A stretch of 64,000 nt of DNA from Ponticaulis sp. (GCA_002692725.1 NZLU01000017.1:186001-250000); one strand, 5' to 3'; shown: positions 54,848 to 64,000, counted from the first letter of the stretch. The notes: generated by a model not told the origin, from the sequence alone. Numbers and translations are program-made.

Positions 54848-55507
54848 ATGTTTATGAAATCCATCACCGGCGCGTTCGCGACACTTGCGCTCACTGCGCT
54901 CATGATGCCGCTTACAGGCGCTCAGGCTCAGACGGCCTATGTCGCGCCAACGGGTGGCAATGTCTATGCATCAGACTTTTTTGATATGACCGTCACACTG
55001 CCGTCGAACTGGACTTTGTCCAGCAAGGCAGAAGCCGACAACATTATGAGTGTTGGCGGAGAAGAGCTGGCGGGTGATAACGCAGAACTCAAGGAGATGA
55101 CGGACCTGGTGCGACAGAAATCTCTTACGATCATGTTCGCGTTTGAGGACCCGGCCAAGACGGGAAAAAATTCGACCGGAAATCTCTCCATGGTGGCTGA
55201 AAACGTGTCTGAATATCCTGCGTCACTTGGACCGGAAGATGCCATTGCCAATATGAGGGCGCTCGCGGACGTGAGCGCGACTGATGTCACGTATGGAGAT
55301 ATGATTACTACCAGGCTGATCGATGGACAGCCCTTCTCCAGCGTGGAGTCGACTGTTGTGATGGAAGGCGTTGAGATCAATCAGATCTATCTGATCGCTC
55401 GAAAAGGGGATCATCTGATCACGATCATTCAGACCCACCTTTCCGAGGAGACTAAATTCCTGCTGGATGGGATTATCAGCAACATCAAGCTCGACTGGAC
55501 GCCCTGA
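54848..55507 (+). CDS. Exported protein of unknown function
   Basis: The 219-residue protein has a signal peptide (MFMKSITGAFATLALTALMM, cleavage near AQAQT) and a mature alpha/beta domain: FFDMTVTLPSNWTLSSK, LTIMFAFEDPAKTGKNSTGN, SEYPASLGPEDAIANMRAL and INQIYLIARKGDHLITIIQT (in part). The layout recalls PsbP/Mog1-like folds that bind envelope partners, but this is only a resemblance. GGGGG precedes the ATG. It stands alone before the convergent sensor gene. Confidence 0.6.
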   Translation: MFMKSITGAFATLALTALMMPLTGAQAQTAYVAPTGGNVYASDFFDMTVTLPSNWTLSSKAEADNIMSVGGEELAGDNAELKEMTDLVRQKSLTIMFAFEDPAKTGKNSTGNLSMVAENVSEYPASLGPEDAIANMRALADVSATDVTYGDMITTRLIDGQPFSSVESTVVMEGVEINQIYLIARKGDHLITIIQTHLSEETKFLLDGIISNIKLDWTP

Positions 55508-55561
55508 CATGAACGCGCGGTCCAGGCGCGACCACCATCTTGTCCGGCAGAGCCGAAGCCT

Positions 55562-56671
55562 CTACCCCACAGCGCGTTTGGCCGATATCGGGAGCGCTTC
55601 GATCCGGGCCTGATAATCCTGGGAGAGCGCCTCGGCTGTCTTGCGGTCGTGAATATCGATGGAGTAAGCCACCAGTCTATAGCTGTTATTATCGAAGGAT
55701 GGACGGTGTTCTCCCACCGTCAGGAAATATCGATATGTCCCATCGCCGCACAGGAATCTGTGTTCAACCGAGCTTTGTTCGCGATTGTGTTTCGGTGGGC
55801 CAAACAGGGTTGAACACACCGCATCGATATCTTCAGGATGAATACGCTTCAGAAATCCGCCTCGGTCGCGGGGCAGGGCGTCTGGCTCGAGCCCTAACGC
55901 GGTTGCGAACGTTGGTGTCAGAACGAGGCGCGGCAGGGCGATATCCGGTTGTTCCCAGACACCAAAGCTGGCCGCATCGGCTGCCAGTTCATAGCGCGCC
56001 TGCTCTGCGGCAATTTCGTCTTTCTGTTCTCTGATCTTGCGCATCGCCGCCTGCCCAAACCGGTGTTGCGGGCGAAAGATCAGAAACCATTCCAGAACAA
56101 GCATGAGAAGCGTGGCCAGCCATAACAGTGTCGAGGTCAGTGCGGCGCGTCGCGCGCTCTCTCCCGCCATGGTCTCATAGGTCGACACAGCCTGTTCGAG
56201 CTGGCTGAGTAGTGTGTCGTCACTCAGCTGCATTAAAACCTCAAGGTCAGCGGGCTCAATGTCACCAGCGTTTGCCGCACGGCGCGCGATTGAAAGGAAG
56301 TCGTCCATCGTGTCAGACAAACCGCCAACACCCGAGTACAGCGCGTCGAGACGCGGGTCGTTCGGCGCCGCCCGGAGTAGCATGGGATGGTCATTTCCGT
56401 TCGCCAGGGCGTCATGGGCGCGTGACATTTCATCCACCAGCGCGTTCAGCCGCGCCCCTGTATCGCTCGCTGCGCCATCATCAAGTGTGTGAGCGGTCAG
56501 AGCAATCCGCTGAGACAGCATGCGCTGGCGGCCAGCCAGATTGATCACCGACCCATAAACGCCATTCTGACGGATAACGCGCTCAATCAGTTCATGGCCC
56601 GTTGTCGTCAGCAAAGCGATCAGCGCGAGGCCGAGCAGATAGAGGCGAAGCGAGTTGCGGGATTTGTTCAT
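55562..56671 (-). CDS. PilJ-N/PAS sensor protein without output domain
   Basis: The 369-residue protein has two membrane helices (about 9-28 and 178-197) that flank a periplasmic PilJ-type N-terminal domain (YGSVINLAGRQRMLSQRIAL, typical of nitrate/type IV pilus sensor domains). A cytoplasmic coil and one PAS domain at about 225-345 (VWEQPDIALPRLVLTPTFA, IHPEDIDAV, TYRYFLTVGEH, VAYSIDIHDRKTAEAL) follow. The chain stops soon after the PAS domain, with no histidine kinase, GGDEF or methyl-accepting domain. It may act on a partner or be truncated; no frame continuing the gene was found. Confidence 0.75.
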   Translation of the reverse strand: MNKSRNSLRLYLLGLALIALLTTTGHELIERVIRQNGVYGSVINLAGRQRMLSQRIALTAHTLDDGAASDTGARLNALVDEMSRAHDALANGNDHPMLLRAAPNDPRLDALYSGVGGLSDTMDDFLSIARRAANAGDIEPADLEVLMQLSDDTLLSQLEQAVSTYETMAGESARRAALTSTLLWLATLLMLVLEWFLIFRPQHRFGQAAMRKIREQKDEIAAEQARYELAADAASFGVWEQPDIALPRLVLTPTFATALGLEPDALPRDRGGFLKRIHPEDIDAVCSTLFGPPKHNREQSSVEHRFLCGDGTYRYFLTVGEHRPSFDNNSYRLVAYSIDIHDRKTAEALSQDYQARIEALPISAKRAVG

Positions 56672-56797
56672 GCGCCTGCCCTGTTCGGATTGTTACGCGC
56701 CTGTACGATCTGAAAGCTTATTATTCACGCTCAGATCGTTAATTTTGGCTGAAATTAATTAAAATTGCAGTTTGAGGGAGGTGTTCTCTTCTTTTTT

Positions 56798-57045
56798 TGC
56801 TCGGGCTTGTCGGTCGCCATGGCTCTCTCGCCCTGCGCCTCCGCGGTTTTTTCTTTCGACCGCCCGCTCTGGCTCCGCCTCCGCGATGGGTCGCGCTCAT
56901 GGCTGTTTTTTGATTTCTGCTCGCCTTTGTGTCTCACCTCCGGCTCGAATCGGCTGCGCCCAGCCCGGTCGGGCTGTTGGGTGTCCCACACGACCAAAGG
57001 TCGGGCGCAGGGCGAGGGAGCCATGGCGACCGACAAGCCCGAGCA
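56798..57045. mobile_element. 248-bp inverted-repeat element (family A, longest copy)
   Basis: The terminal arms 56798-56839 and 57004-57045 are 42-base inverted repeats with one mismatch, starting TGCTCGGGCTTGTCGG. The interior of 164 bases includes positions 56955-56977, identical to 12289-12311. No transposase is present and no target duplication was confirmed. It is MITE-like, or a long palindromic intergenic element, immediately before the TIR gene. Confidence 0.6.
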
Positions 57046-57119
57046 GAACAGAAAACAACACTCTTCACTATCTCATGCGCCTCCGCTAACGTCTGAAGGG
57101 AACGCAAGGGGAATTTCGC

Positions 57120-60100
57120 GTGACCGGGGATGTGAGTGAACACGACAAGATGAAGGTCTTCGTCTCGTATTCGAGACGGGACGTCGCTTTTGCGGATCAA
57201 ATTGTCTATGCGCTGGAGCAGCAGGGCTTTCGGCCAATCCTCGACCGGCACGACATTGACGCGGCGGAGAAATGGAAAGACCGGCTGGGAAAGCTGATCC
57301 TGTCGGCGGATGCGGTTGTGTTTGTGCTGACTGAGAATTCTGCCGGTTCGCCCATCTGTGCGTGGGAAATTGATGAAGCCGACAGGCTTGCCAAGCGGAT
57401 GATCCCCGTACTGCCAGACCCGCTGCCAGAAGGTGTCGCGCGCCCGGAAAAGCTGAGCGATCTGAACGAGATCAAATTTTATCATGATCCGGACTTGCCC
57501 GGATCCGGTTTTGCGAAGGGCCTATTTGATCTCTCAGCGAGCCTGAAAACCAATCTCGCCTGGGTGCGTGAGCATACAGAACTCTCGGAACAAGCGGCAC
57601 GTTGGCAGAGCTTGGGCCGGAGCGAAGATTTTCTGCTCCGCGGTGAGGCGCTGGAGGCGGCGAAGACATGGCAGACCGAAACGCCACCAGACAGCGAGAT
57701 CGAACCCGGCATTGTCGCATTCCTCGCTGCCAGCGCCGACTATGCCGAGAAGCTGAAACGCGAGCAGGATAGTCAAATCGAAGAGAGAGAGATAGCTTTG
57801 GAGAAAGCGAAGACTGCGACCTCGCGGGTACGGCGCGCTGTCTTTGCTGGTGCTTTAGGGGTGCTCTTGTTTGGTTGTTTTGCTTTCGGGGCTCTGTGGG
57901 AAGCTGGCATGCAAACACTTAGAGCTCGGGTTGCACAGTCAGATTTATATACAAGCTTGGCGCAGGAAATGTGGGATCGGAATGAAACTGATTTAGCATA
58001 TTTGTATGTCCTCAGTGCAGATCCGGCGGCTCGTGGTGACCTTTGGTTTAAGATTTTCGGTATTGGAGAAAATACTAGAGCACTTGAAAAACTGGCAACT
58101 TTCTTGAAATCAGACACACGTCTTTCGTCTCATACTTTCGACAACCCATATCGTGCAAACTCCACAGGCGAGTTCCTAGTTTCGAGGGATGCCCCGACGC
58201 TCCGCTACGACGAAATCAATCTAGAGTTTGTCGACGCTGGCAGACACCTTACGAATGTAGCCGCCAGAAGCGAAGCGGAAAGTATCGCCACTATAGGATT
58301 AGGGGTCGTTACGATCCCACAATCGACAGGCAAATATCGACACATTCATTTCCCGGAGGGTGCCGGAGAAAATCTGGTCTGGAATCATGATTTTTCAGCA
58401 GCAGCAGTTGTTGGACGAGATCGTGTAGCTTTTGCGGAACCCCGAAGTATCGAGAATTCTGATGACTCGGCATTTATAGAAACACAACTGCAGCTGACAG
58501 GTATAGAGGTGTCAATTGATCAGATATTAAGAGGGCTCGAGGCGAATCGAGCGCAAGCTATTCCGAATTTTGATGAAACCCGTTTCAAACATCCTGATGA
58601 TCTAAGTCTCGGAACTCTGTTCTCTCGGGATCAGATATACGCTCTGCCTCATGCAGTTCAACATATCAGTTTCTGCTCTCGCCAAACACATATCGATGGA
58701 CAGTGCATTGGTGTTTTGGGAATTCTGCCGAAAAATGAACTAGTCATTCTGATTGGAAGTTCGATTTTTAAAGTAAATTCTGAGGGAGCAATTGTCGCTG
58801 AAGATCACGTCAGTCTTTCGGAAGCTCGCGGCACCGGGGAAATACAGCACATTCCTACATTGAGCAAAGTGATCATCCAAATAACCCTATCTAGAGATTT
58901 AAATAAACGATTCGAATTTATCGAGTTTGATTTCAGTGCCTCCACTGGTGAATGGCTCGAAAAGAAAACAATCGGAATTACAACAGTTAATTATATCGAT
59001 CGATATAGGCAGATATATTGTGGTTCCAAATCTGGTAGCCTAGGAGTGATGTGCTATTCGGCAAGCGCAGGTTGGACGAGGCAGTGGATCCTTTCTGGGC
59101 GCTTCCGAAATGACAGCCCCCGCGAATTCAAAGTTTTGGACTTCGATACAGAAAATTGCAGGATAGCGATTGAAGCCCCTGCAAACCAACGCCTTATAGA
59201 AGGTTGTGGCCGTGGGATAATCGATGATTCCACTCCCGTTATACGATTAGCGCGGTTGCAGCGTCTATCCAGTCTGGTCGATGGGACAAATAGATTTTTG
59301 GTCACTGACTTGTCGAAAGATCCTACCGCAATAATTATGCACCAAGTGAAAGAAGCCCTCAACGAGAGTGCGGAACCCGAACGGTCTACAGATGCGGATC
59401 TGGATTTCACGTCGAATGTAGACCCATTCCCTGAGCTGGGCCTTGTGTCTGAAGAGTTTGGAACGATGTGGGAATTCGTAAACCAAGACCAGACGGCGAA
59501 TTATGCAGTTTATGGCGCGTGGGATTTCGCTACGAATCCTAGGTCATCACTAACAGTTTTTGACGTTAGATCCGGACAAGAAATCCCAGTCAAAGACAGT
59601 CGTGGCTTCAATTCCTTAGTAGATGGTGGATTTGAGTTGCACACAAAAGTGCTGCCCCAAAACCTGCTCCTGATAGAAGGCAAACATTCAGTTCTGGTTT
59701 ACGATTTTCAGGAAAGGAAAGTCGTTTTTGAGTATCGAACAAAAGATCCCGTTCATGCACACAGCGTCAACGTCAGCGTTATTGGCTCCAAATTGATTGT
59801 AACGCAGAACTATAACCAGCGTACCGTTAGGGGTGGAGTGTATGTGGAAGATGGTAGATTTGCCATGTTTGATTTGGAAAATCTACACAACGCCGAACGG
59901 ATATTTGAAGAGACTAGTATATCAACTTTTCGCTTTAACGAATCTGCTCATAACTTAGAAATTTTTGTGCCCGGCGAGCGACACTTGGTGTCGCTTGATG
60001 ACTTGAGTTCTCAAAAGATTTTGAAAGCGCCGAAGAGCATTCTGCGCGACGTTTCATATTCGGAGAAAAATCACCGTTATGCGTTTATTTCTGATAGTGA

Positions 60101-60389
60101 ATTGTTTGTAACTTATAGGGGCAATCCCACGAGATGGGTGACATTCCCAGCGCGTGGATTTAGTCGCGTTCGATTAGGAGAGACCGATCTGGAAGTCTAT
60201 CTGAACAATCAGAGGTTTGTAATACCAGGCCAATATTTTGGCGATTCGAAATCCCTTGTAGACCACGCTTGTGACCGTCTGCTAAAATTAGGATCTGTCG
60301 AGTATTGGAAGGAAATGAATACTTCGATTCCTGACGAGTATGGTTTGCCGCTAAATCTCAGTCAGATCGACTGCTTCAAAAAATTCTAA
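57120..60389 (+). CDS. TIR-domain membrane protein with large unrecognised C-terminal region
   Basis: The 1089-residue protein starts at a GTG, with AGGGG eight bases upstream. Residues 11-120 form a bacterial TIR domain: MKVFVSYSRRDVAFADQI, DRHDIDAAEKWKDRLGKLI and SAGSPICAWEIDEADRLAKR, where Glu83 is in the position of the NADase glutamate. Residues 145-200 resemble a helical linker (EQAARWQSLGRSEDFLLRGE) seen in other TIR proteins. A coiled coil (205-238), one membrane helix (240-261) and about 750 residues of beta-rich, possibly propeller-like sequence follow. The C-terminal part is visibly more AT-rich than the TIR part. A sensor-effector of anti-phage or stress type is plausible but unproven. 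Confidence 0.8.
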   Translation: MTGDVSEHDKMKVFVSYSRRDVAFADQIVYALEQQGFRPILDRHDIDAAEKWKDRLGKLILSADAVVFVLTENSAGSPICAWEIDEADRLAKRMIPVLPDPLPEGVARPEKLSDLNEIKFYHDPDLPGSGFAKGLFDLSASLKTNLAWVREHTELSEQAARWQSLGRSEDFLLRGEALEAAKTWQTETPPDSEIEPGIVAFLAASADYAEKLKREQDSQIEEREIALEKAKTATSRVRRAVFAGALGVLLFGCFAFGALWEAGMQTLRARVAQSDLYTSLAQEMWDRNETDLAYLYVLSADPAARGDLWFKIFGIGENTRALEKLATFLKSDTRLSSHTFDNPYRANSTGEFLVSRDAPTLRYDEINLEFVDAGRHLTNVAARSEAESIATIGLGVVTIPQSTGKYRHIHFPEGAGENLVWNHDFSAAAVVGRDRVAFAEPRSIENSDDSAFIETQLQLTGIEVSIDQILRGLEANRAQAIPNFDETRFKHPDDLSLGTLFSRDQIYALPHAVQHISFCSRQTHIDGQCIGVLGILPKNELVILIGSSIFKVNSEGAIVAEDHVSLSEARGTGEIQHIPTLSKVIIQITLSRDLNKRFEFIEFDFSASTGEWLEKKTIGITTVNYIDRYRQIYCGSKSGSLGVMCYSASAGWTRQWILSGRFRNDSPREFKVLDFDTENCRIAIEAPANQRLIEGCGRGIIDDSTPVIRLARLQRLSSLVDGTNRFLVTDLSKDPTAIIMHQVKEALNESAEPERSTDADLDFTSNVDPFPELGLVSEEFGTMWEFVNQDQTANYAVYGAWDFATNPRSSLTVFDVRSGQEIPVKDSRGFNSLVDGGFELHTKVLPQNLLLIEGKHSVLVYDFQERKVVFEYRTKDPVHAHSVNVSVIGSKLIVTQNYNQRTVRGGVYVEDGRFAMFDLENLHNAERIFEETSISTFRFNESAHNLEIFVPGERHLVSLDDLSSQKILKAPKSILRDVSYSEKNHRYAFISDSELFVTYRGNPTRWVTFPARGFSRVRLGETDLEVYLNNQRFVIPGQYFGDSKSLVDHACDRLLKLGSVEYWKEMNTSIPDEYGLPLNLSQIDCFKKF

Positions 60390-60567
60390 CCCTTCCCTTT
60401 TACCCCATTTTCTGTCATAGACCCGCCTTGGGTCTCTGCCCCTTATTTTTCTAGCCCGGCTGGACGACATCCCGGCCCGGCTGAATGTGATGAGACGAGG
60501 CCTTTCCAACGCCAATTTGGCTTAATCCAACGCCCACCCAAAGCGGGCGACAACTAAAGGTATTTCG

Positions 60568-60837
60568 ATGTCGATTACGGCTGAAAAAAAATCTGAGCTC
60601 ATCAAGAAATTCGCCCGCGGCGAAGGTGATACGGGCTCTCCTGAAGTCCAGGTTGCGATCCTCACAGAGCGGATCACCAACCTCACTGAGCACTTCAAAG
60701 ACAATGCCAAAGACACCCATTCCCGCCGTGGCCTTCTCAAAATGGTCGCCACGCGCCGGAAACTGCTGGACTATGTAAAGTCCCGCGACGAGGGCCGTTA
60801 TAAAACCCTCATTGAAGAACTGGGACTTCGCCGCTAA
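60568..60837 (+). CDS. rpsO: 30S ribosomal protein S15
   Basis: The 89-residue protein has the S15 pattern: [60 protein letters not shown] (in part). It binds 16S rRNA helices 20-22 early in 30S assembly and can repress its own translation. The gap of 178 bp after the TIR gene contains its promoter; none was assigned. A terminator lies after its stop and pnp follows, the usual order. Confidence 0.98.
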   Translation: MSITAEKKSELIKKFARGEGDTGSPEVQVAILTERITNLTEHFKDNAKDTHSRRGLLKMVATRRKLLDYVKSRDEGRYKTLIEELGLRR

Positions 60838-60848
60838 ACGGCACCCAG

Positions 60849-60884
60849 ACCCGCCAGCAGCAATCCGGCTCCTGGCGGGTTTTT
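60849..60884 (+). terminator. Terminator between rpsO and pnp
   Basis: ACCCGCCAG (60849-60857) pairs with CTGGCGGGT (60872-60880) around a 14-base loop and is followed by TTTTC. It probably partly separates rpsO from pnp. In E. coli the corresponding region is also a processing site for RNase III. Confidence 0.8.
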
Positions 60885-60903
60885 CGTATGAAAAGAGAGA
60901 TGT

Positions 60904-63030
60904 ATGTTCGATAAACACATTGTGTCGACAGAATGGGCGGGTCGCCCTCTGGTTCTGGAGACAGGTCGCATTGCCCGTCAGGCTGATGGTGCGGTGCTCG
61001 CCACCTACGGCGAAACTTCCGTTCTGGCCACTGTTGTTGGCGCCAAATCGGCGAAACCCGGCCAGGACTTCTTCCCGCTTACTGTGAACTATCAGGAAAA
61101 ATATTCCGCAGCGGGCCGTATTCCCGGTGGCTTCTTCAAGCGTGAAGGCCGCCCGACTGAAAAAGAAACCCTCACTTCGCGTCTGATTGACCGCCCGATC
61201 CGTCCACTCTTCGTGGAAGGTTTCAAAAATGAGGTTCAGGTTGTTCTGACTGTCATGTCTTATGACGGCGAAAACGATCCCGATATTGTTGCCATGGTTG
61301 GCGCCTCTGCTGCGCTGACGCTCTCTGGACTGCCATTTATGGGCCCGATCGGCGCGGCACGCGTTGGCTATAAAGATGGCGAATACGTCATCAACCCAAC
61401 GATCCAGCAAATGGAAGACACCGATCTCGACCTCGTCGTTGCGGGAACGCAGGACGCGGTGATGATGGTTGAGTCTGAAGCAAAAGAGCTGTCGGAAGAC
61501 GTGATGCTTGGCGCGGTTATGGCTGGTCATAAGAGCTTCCAGAGCGTGATCGATCTGGTCATCGACCTTGGCGAGCGTGCGGCGAAAGAGCCATGGGATT
61601 ACGAGCCTGAAGATTATTCTGCTGAGCTCAAGCAAATCCAGGATCTCGTGGGCGCAGACCTCTCTGCGGCTTACAAGATCAAGGAAAAAGGCGAGCGTCA
61701 GGACGCTGTTGGTGCGGCCCGCGAAAAAGCGGCTGAGGCGCTCGTTGCAACCGAAGAGAAGCCAGGGGGCATGGACCCGCTGGTCTTCAAGGATTGCTTC
61801 AAGAAAGCCGAAGCGAAAGTCGTTCGTGGCGACATCATCAAAACCGGTGTCCGTATTGATGGCCGTAAGCTCGACGAAGTGCGTGATATCGTGTCTGAAG
61901 TTGGCATTCTGCCGCGTACACACGGTTCCGCCCTGTTCACCCGTGGTGAAACTCAGGCGCTGTGTGTGGCCACGCTCGGTACGGCTGATGATGAGCAGAT
62001 GATCGATGGCCTCGATGGGCTGCACAAAGAAGGCTTCATGCTGCACTATAACTTCCCGCCATATTCTGTCGGTGAAGCGGGTCGTATGGGCTCTCCGGGT
62101 CGTCGTGAGATTGGTCACGGCAAGCTGGCATGGCGTGCAACCAAGGCGATTCTTCCGACCAAGGAAGACTTCCCTTATGTGATGCGTGTTCTGTCTGAGA
62201 TCACCGAATCCAACGGGTCGTCCTCCATGGCGACCGTTTGCGGTACATCTCTGGCGCTCATGGATGCCGGTGTTCCGATCAAGCGTCCGGCGTCTGGTAT
62301 CGCGATGGGTCTCATCAAGGATGATGACGGCGTTGCTGTTCTCTCAGACATTCTGGGCGATGAAGATCACCTCGGTGACATGGACTTCAAAGTGGCCGGT
62401 ACTGAATTGGGTATCACGTCACTGCAGATGGACATCAAAATCGCCGGTATCACCGAAGACATCATGAAGACGGCTCTGGCTCAGGCCAATGGCGGACGCA
62501 TGCATATCCTCGGCGAGATGAACAAGGCGCTGGGCTCTGCCCGCACCGAGCTCTCTGCAAACGCGCCGCAAATGGAAAGCATGCAGATTCCAGTCGACAA
62601 GATCCGTGAAGTGATCGGGTCCGGTGGTAAGGTGATCCGTGAGATCGTCGAAACCACAGGTGCGAAGGTCAACATTGAAGACGATGGTAAAGTTACGCTG
62701 TCAGCGCTCGACAAAGCCTCTATCGATGCGGCTCGCAAATGGATCACCGGCATCACAGCTGAGCCTGAAGTTGGCGAAATCTACGAAGGCAAGGTTGTTG
62801 CCGTCAAAGATTTCGGCGCATTTGTGAACTTCTTCGGCCCGAAAGATGGTCTCGTTCATGTCAGCCAGATGGCTGAAGAGCGCGTGAAACATCCGAAAGA
62901 CGTTGTTTCTGAAGGCGATACGGTCTGGGTGAAGTTGCTCGGTTTTGATGATCGTGGCAAAGTCCGCCTGTCCATGAAGGTTGTCGACCAGGAAACCGGT
63001 GCGGAAAAGGCGCCAGCCGAGGACGAGTAG
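60904..63030 (+). CDS. pnp: Polyribonucleotide nucleotidyltransferase (PNPase)
   Basis: The 708-residue enzyme degrades RNA 3' to 5' with phosphate. It has two RNase PH-like domains ([20 protein letters not shown] and [20 protein letters not shown], in part), a KH domain with [16 protein letters not shown] and a C-terminal S1 domain, [26 protein letters not shown] precedes the ATG. It follows the rpsO terminator by 20 bases. Confidence 0.98.
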   Translation: MFDKHIVSTEWAGRPLVLETGRIARQADGAVLATYGETSVLATVVGAKSAKPGQDFFPLTVNYQEKYSAAGRIPGGFFKREGRPTEKETLTSRLIDRPIRPLFVEGFKNEVQVVLTVMSYDGENDPDIVAMVGASAALTLSGLPFMGPIGAARVGYKDGEYVINPTIQQMEDTDLDLVVAGTQDAVMMVESEAKELSEDVMLGAVMAGHKSFQSVIDLVIDLGERAAKEPWDYEPEDYSAELKQIQDLVGADLSAAYKIKEKGERQDAVGAAREKAAEALVATEEKPGGMDPLVFKDCFKKAEAKVVRGDIIKTGVRIDGRKLDEVRDIVSEVGILPRTHGSALFTRGETQALCVATLGTADDEQMIDGLDGLHKEGFMLHYNFPPYSVGEAGRMGSPGRREIGHGKLAWRATKAILPTKEDFPYVMRVLSEITESNGSSSMATVCGTSLALMDAGVPIKRPASGIAMGLIKDDDGVAVLSDILGDEDHLGDMDFKVAGTELGITSLQMDIKIAGITEDIMKTALAQANGGRMHILGEMNKALGSARTELSANAPQMESMQIPVDKIREVIGSGGKVIREIVETTGAKVNIEDDGKVTLSALDKASIDAARKWITGITAEPEVGEIYEGKVVAVKDFGAFVNFFGPKDGLVHVSQMAEERVKHPKDVVSEGDTVWVKLLGFDDRGKVRLSMKVVDQETGAEKAPAEDE

Positions 63031-63058
63031 GTTTAACGGGAAATAAGGGGCTTCAATT

Positions 63059-63973
63059 ATGCCGGGTGCTCGATGGGATACCTTGTCCGGAGCCCTTAAT
63101 TTCTCCGTGTTGTTACTGATCTCGTTTATTCTTATCGGACCCAAGCCGTCTCTCGCTTTTCTGTCGGAAGAGCCGGCTTGGTCCAAATCTTTGCAGAGCA
63201 CGCGGTGCGAAGCGGGACGGGCCCTGCCCGACAACGTTCACGCCTATCTCGAATTTGCTCACCCCTGTCTTGAAAACTTACCCGCCGGAATGCAGCTCCT
63301 GAAAGGAGACATGTTCGCCATGTCTCAGCGCCTCAACGAAGTGCGCGCGGAAAATGGTTTGCCCGAACTTTACTGGCATGAAGGCGCAGCGGATGTGGCT
63401 CGCCTGCATGCGATCGATATGCTCCGCCGCGATTATATGGATCATGAATCGCCCGAAGGCATGCGCAGCTCAGACCGGATCCAATTCCTCTTCCGGGATG
63501 AAAGCTTTGGATATACGGGTGAAAATCTTGCCTGGTTCCGGGACGCCTTTCCGCCTGTCTATGACGAGCTGACCCTTCAGAAGCAGCTGGAAAACAGCCC
63601 AAGCCATTACAAAGCCATGCTGAACCCCGACTATGATCATGTCGGCCTCGCCATTGTGAAAATGGGCAGCAGTTATATGGCGGTTCAGATTTTTCTGTCG
63701 GTAGAAGGTGACCTTCTCCGCGATTGGCCGGACAAGATTTATCCCGGCGACCGCTTGAAACTTCCATCCACCATGAATGGCCGGGCTGTCGAGGGCTGGC
63801 GGCTCGAGCTGCCTGATGGTGAAACGCTCGCCAGTGGCTATAACACGGAAGTGGTGGTGCCCGATGTTGAGGTGGATCAGCCCGTTGAACTTTATATCCG
63901 GGTGGCGATTTCTCAGACCCAGCTCTTGCTGATCAAAGGGCCGGTGGCCGATCTGATTTCCCATGCGCCCTGA
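63059..63973 (+). CDS. CAP/SCP-like exported protein
   Basis: The 304-residue protein has an N-terminal hydrophobic signal (NFSVLLLISFILIGPKPSLA) and a CAP domain: LNEVRAENGLPELYWHEGAA, RLHAIDMLRRDYMDHESPEG, ENLAWF and NSPSHYKAMLNPDYDHVGLA. These hold the histidine and glutamate positions often conserved in CAP proteins. A C-terminal beta domain follows (residues 230-300). It lies 28 bp after pnp, and AAGGGG precedes the ATG. Function of bacterial CAP proteins is mostly unknown. Confidence 0.8.
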   Translation: MPGARWDTLSGALNFSVLLLISFILIGPKPSLAFLSEEPAWSKSLQSTRCEAGRALPDNVHAYLEFAHPCLENLPAGMQLLKGDMFAMSQRLNEVRAENGLPELYWHEGAADVARLHAIDMLRRDYMDHESPEGMRSSDRIQFLFRDESFGYTGENLAWFRDAFPPVYDELTLQKQLENSPSHYKAMLNPDYDHVGLAIVKMGSSYMAVQIFLSVEGDLLRDWPDKIYPGDRLKLPSTMNGRAVEGWRLELPDGETLASGYNTEVVVPDVEVDQPVELYIRVAISQTQLLLIKGPVADLISHAP

Positions 63974-64000
63974 CCAGTCGATTTGCTTCATCGCGATTTC

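Noticed and set aside
56755..57036. Mirror-like short open frames on both strands at 57 kb
   Set aside because: Their similar peptides are the result of the 42-base inverted repeat arms and do not indicate genes.
56672..60567. Multi-gene defence system such as CBASS, Thoeris or retron around the TIR gene
   Set aside because: No cyclase, SIR2-like gene, reverse transcriptase or helicase is adjacent; neighbours are a PAS sensor and rpsO.
60451..62118. Long open frame of 555 codons on the minus strand opposite pnp
   Set aside because: It is antisense to a fully conserved PNPase, has no recognisable domain or ribosome binding site, and reflects the codon pattern of the real gene.

Overview
This 64-kb window is a chromosomal segment of an alphaproteobacterium. 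The gene content and order (rph divergent from hrcA-grpE, dnaK-dnaJ, a complete cpa/tad Flp-pilus cluster, and rimP-nusA-YlxR-infB ... rbfA ... truB ... rpsO-pnp) fit the Caulobacterales/Hyphomonadales type. That placement is inferred from content and not from a marker-gene tree. Base composition is moderately GC-rich and even, except for a few AT-rich accessory genes. No rRNA, tRNA, CRISPR array, transposase or integrase is visible.

Layout. 1-3.7 kb: the end of a PIN-domain gene, two small exported proteins (one CreA-like), a short asparaginase-like protein and a TPR-sulfotransferase. 3.9-6.4 kb: rph facing hrcA-grpE. 6.5-12.2 kb: an M48-like membrane protein without a visible HExxH, a VOC lipoprotein, an NhaC-type antiporter, a DODA-type dioxygenase and a sorbosone-dehydrogenase-like lipoprotein. 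12.2-13.6 kb: a dense cluster of palindromic repeats, including a hypothetical gene that appears to carry repeat sequence in frame. 13.6-18 kb: alkB, then dnaK and dnaJ with a small exported protein between them and a good sigma-32-like promoter in front. 18-25 kb: a membrane protein bracketed by two copies of one palindrome, a metallo-beta-lactamase-fold lipoprotein, a TerB-like protein, dapB with an overlapping amidase, a tyrosine-phosphatase-like protein and a UMF1-type MFS transporter. 25-37 kb: the Flp pilus locus (TadE/TadF-like proteins and a lone pilus N-domain protein on the minus strand; flp, cpaA-F, tadB, tadC on the plus strand; a TadD-like TPR lipoprotein). 37-42 kb: an M17 aminopeptidase, a lemA-DUF2207 pair and a BI-1 family protein. 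42-64 kb: the translation/RNA cluster with rpsO and pnp, broken up by at least eleven unrelated genes.

How the genes work together. Three functional blocks stand out: heat-shock/proteostasis (hrcA, grpE, dnaK, dnaJ), a complete Tad pilus machine with its own peptidase, secretin, ATPases and minor pilins, and the ribosome-maturation and RNA-decay block (rimP, nusA, infB, rbfA, truB, rpsO, pnp, and rph further upstream).

The most unusual material is accessory. At 57120-60389 a gene encodes a TIR domain, a coiled coil, one membrane helix and about 750 unrecognised residues. Base and codon use change part-way through it, and it lies directly downstream of a 248-bp inverted-repeat element that has relatives at 12.25 kb and, in part, 42.15 kb. 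A second notable case is the apparent in-frame insertion of palindromic repeats in the hypothetical gene at 12527-13291. No function could be assigned to the unrecognised C-terminal region or to several small secreted proteins.
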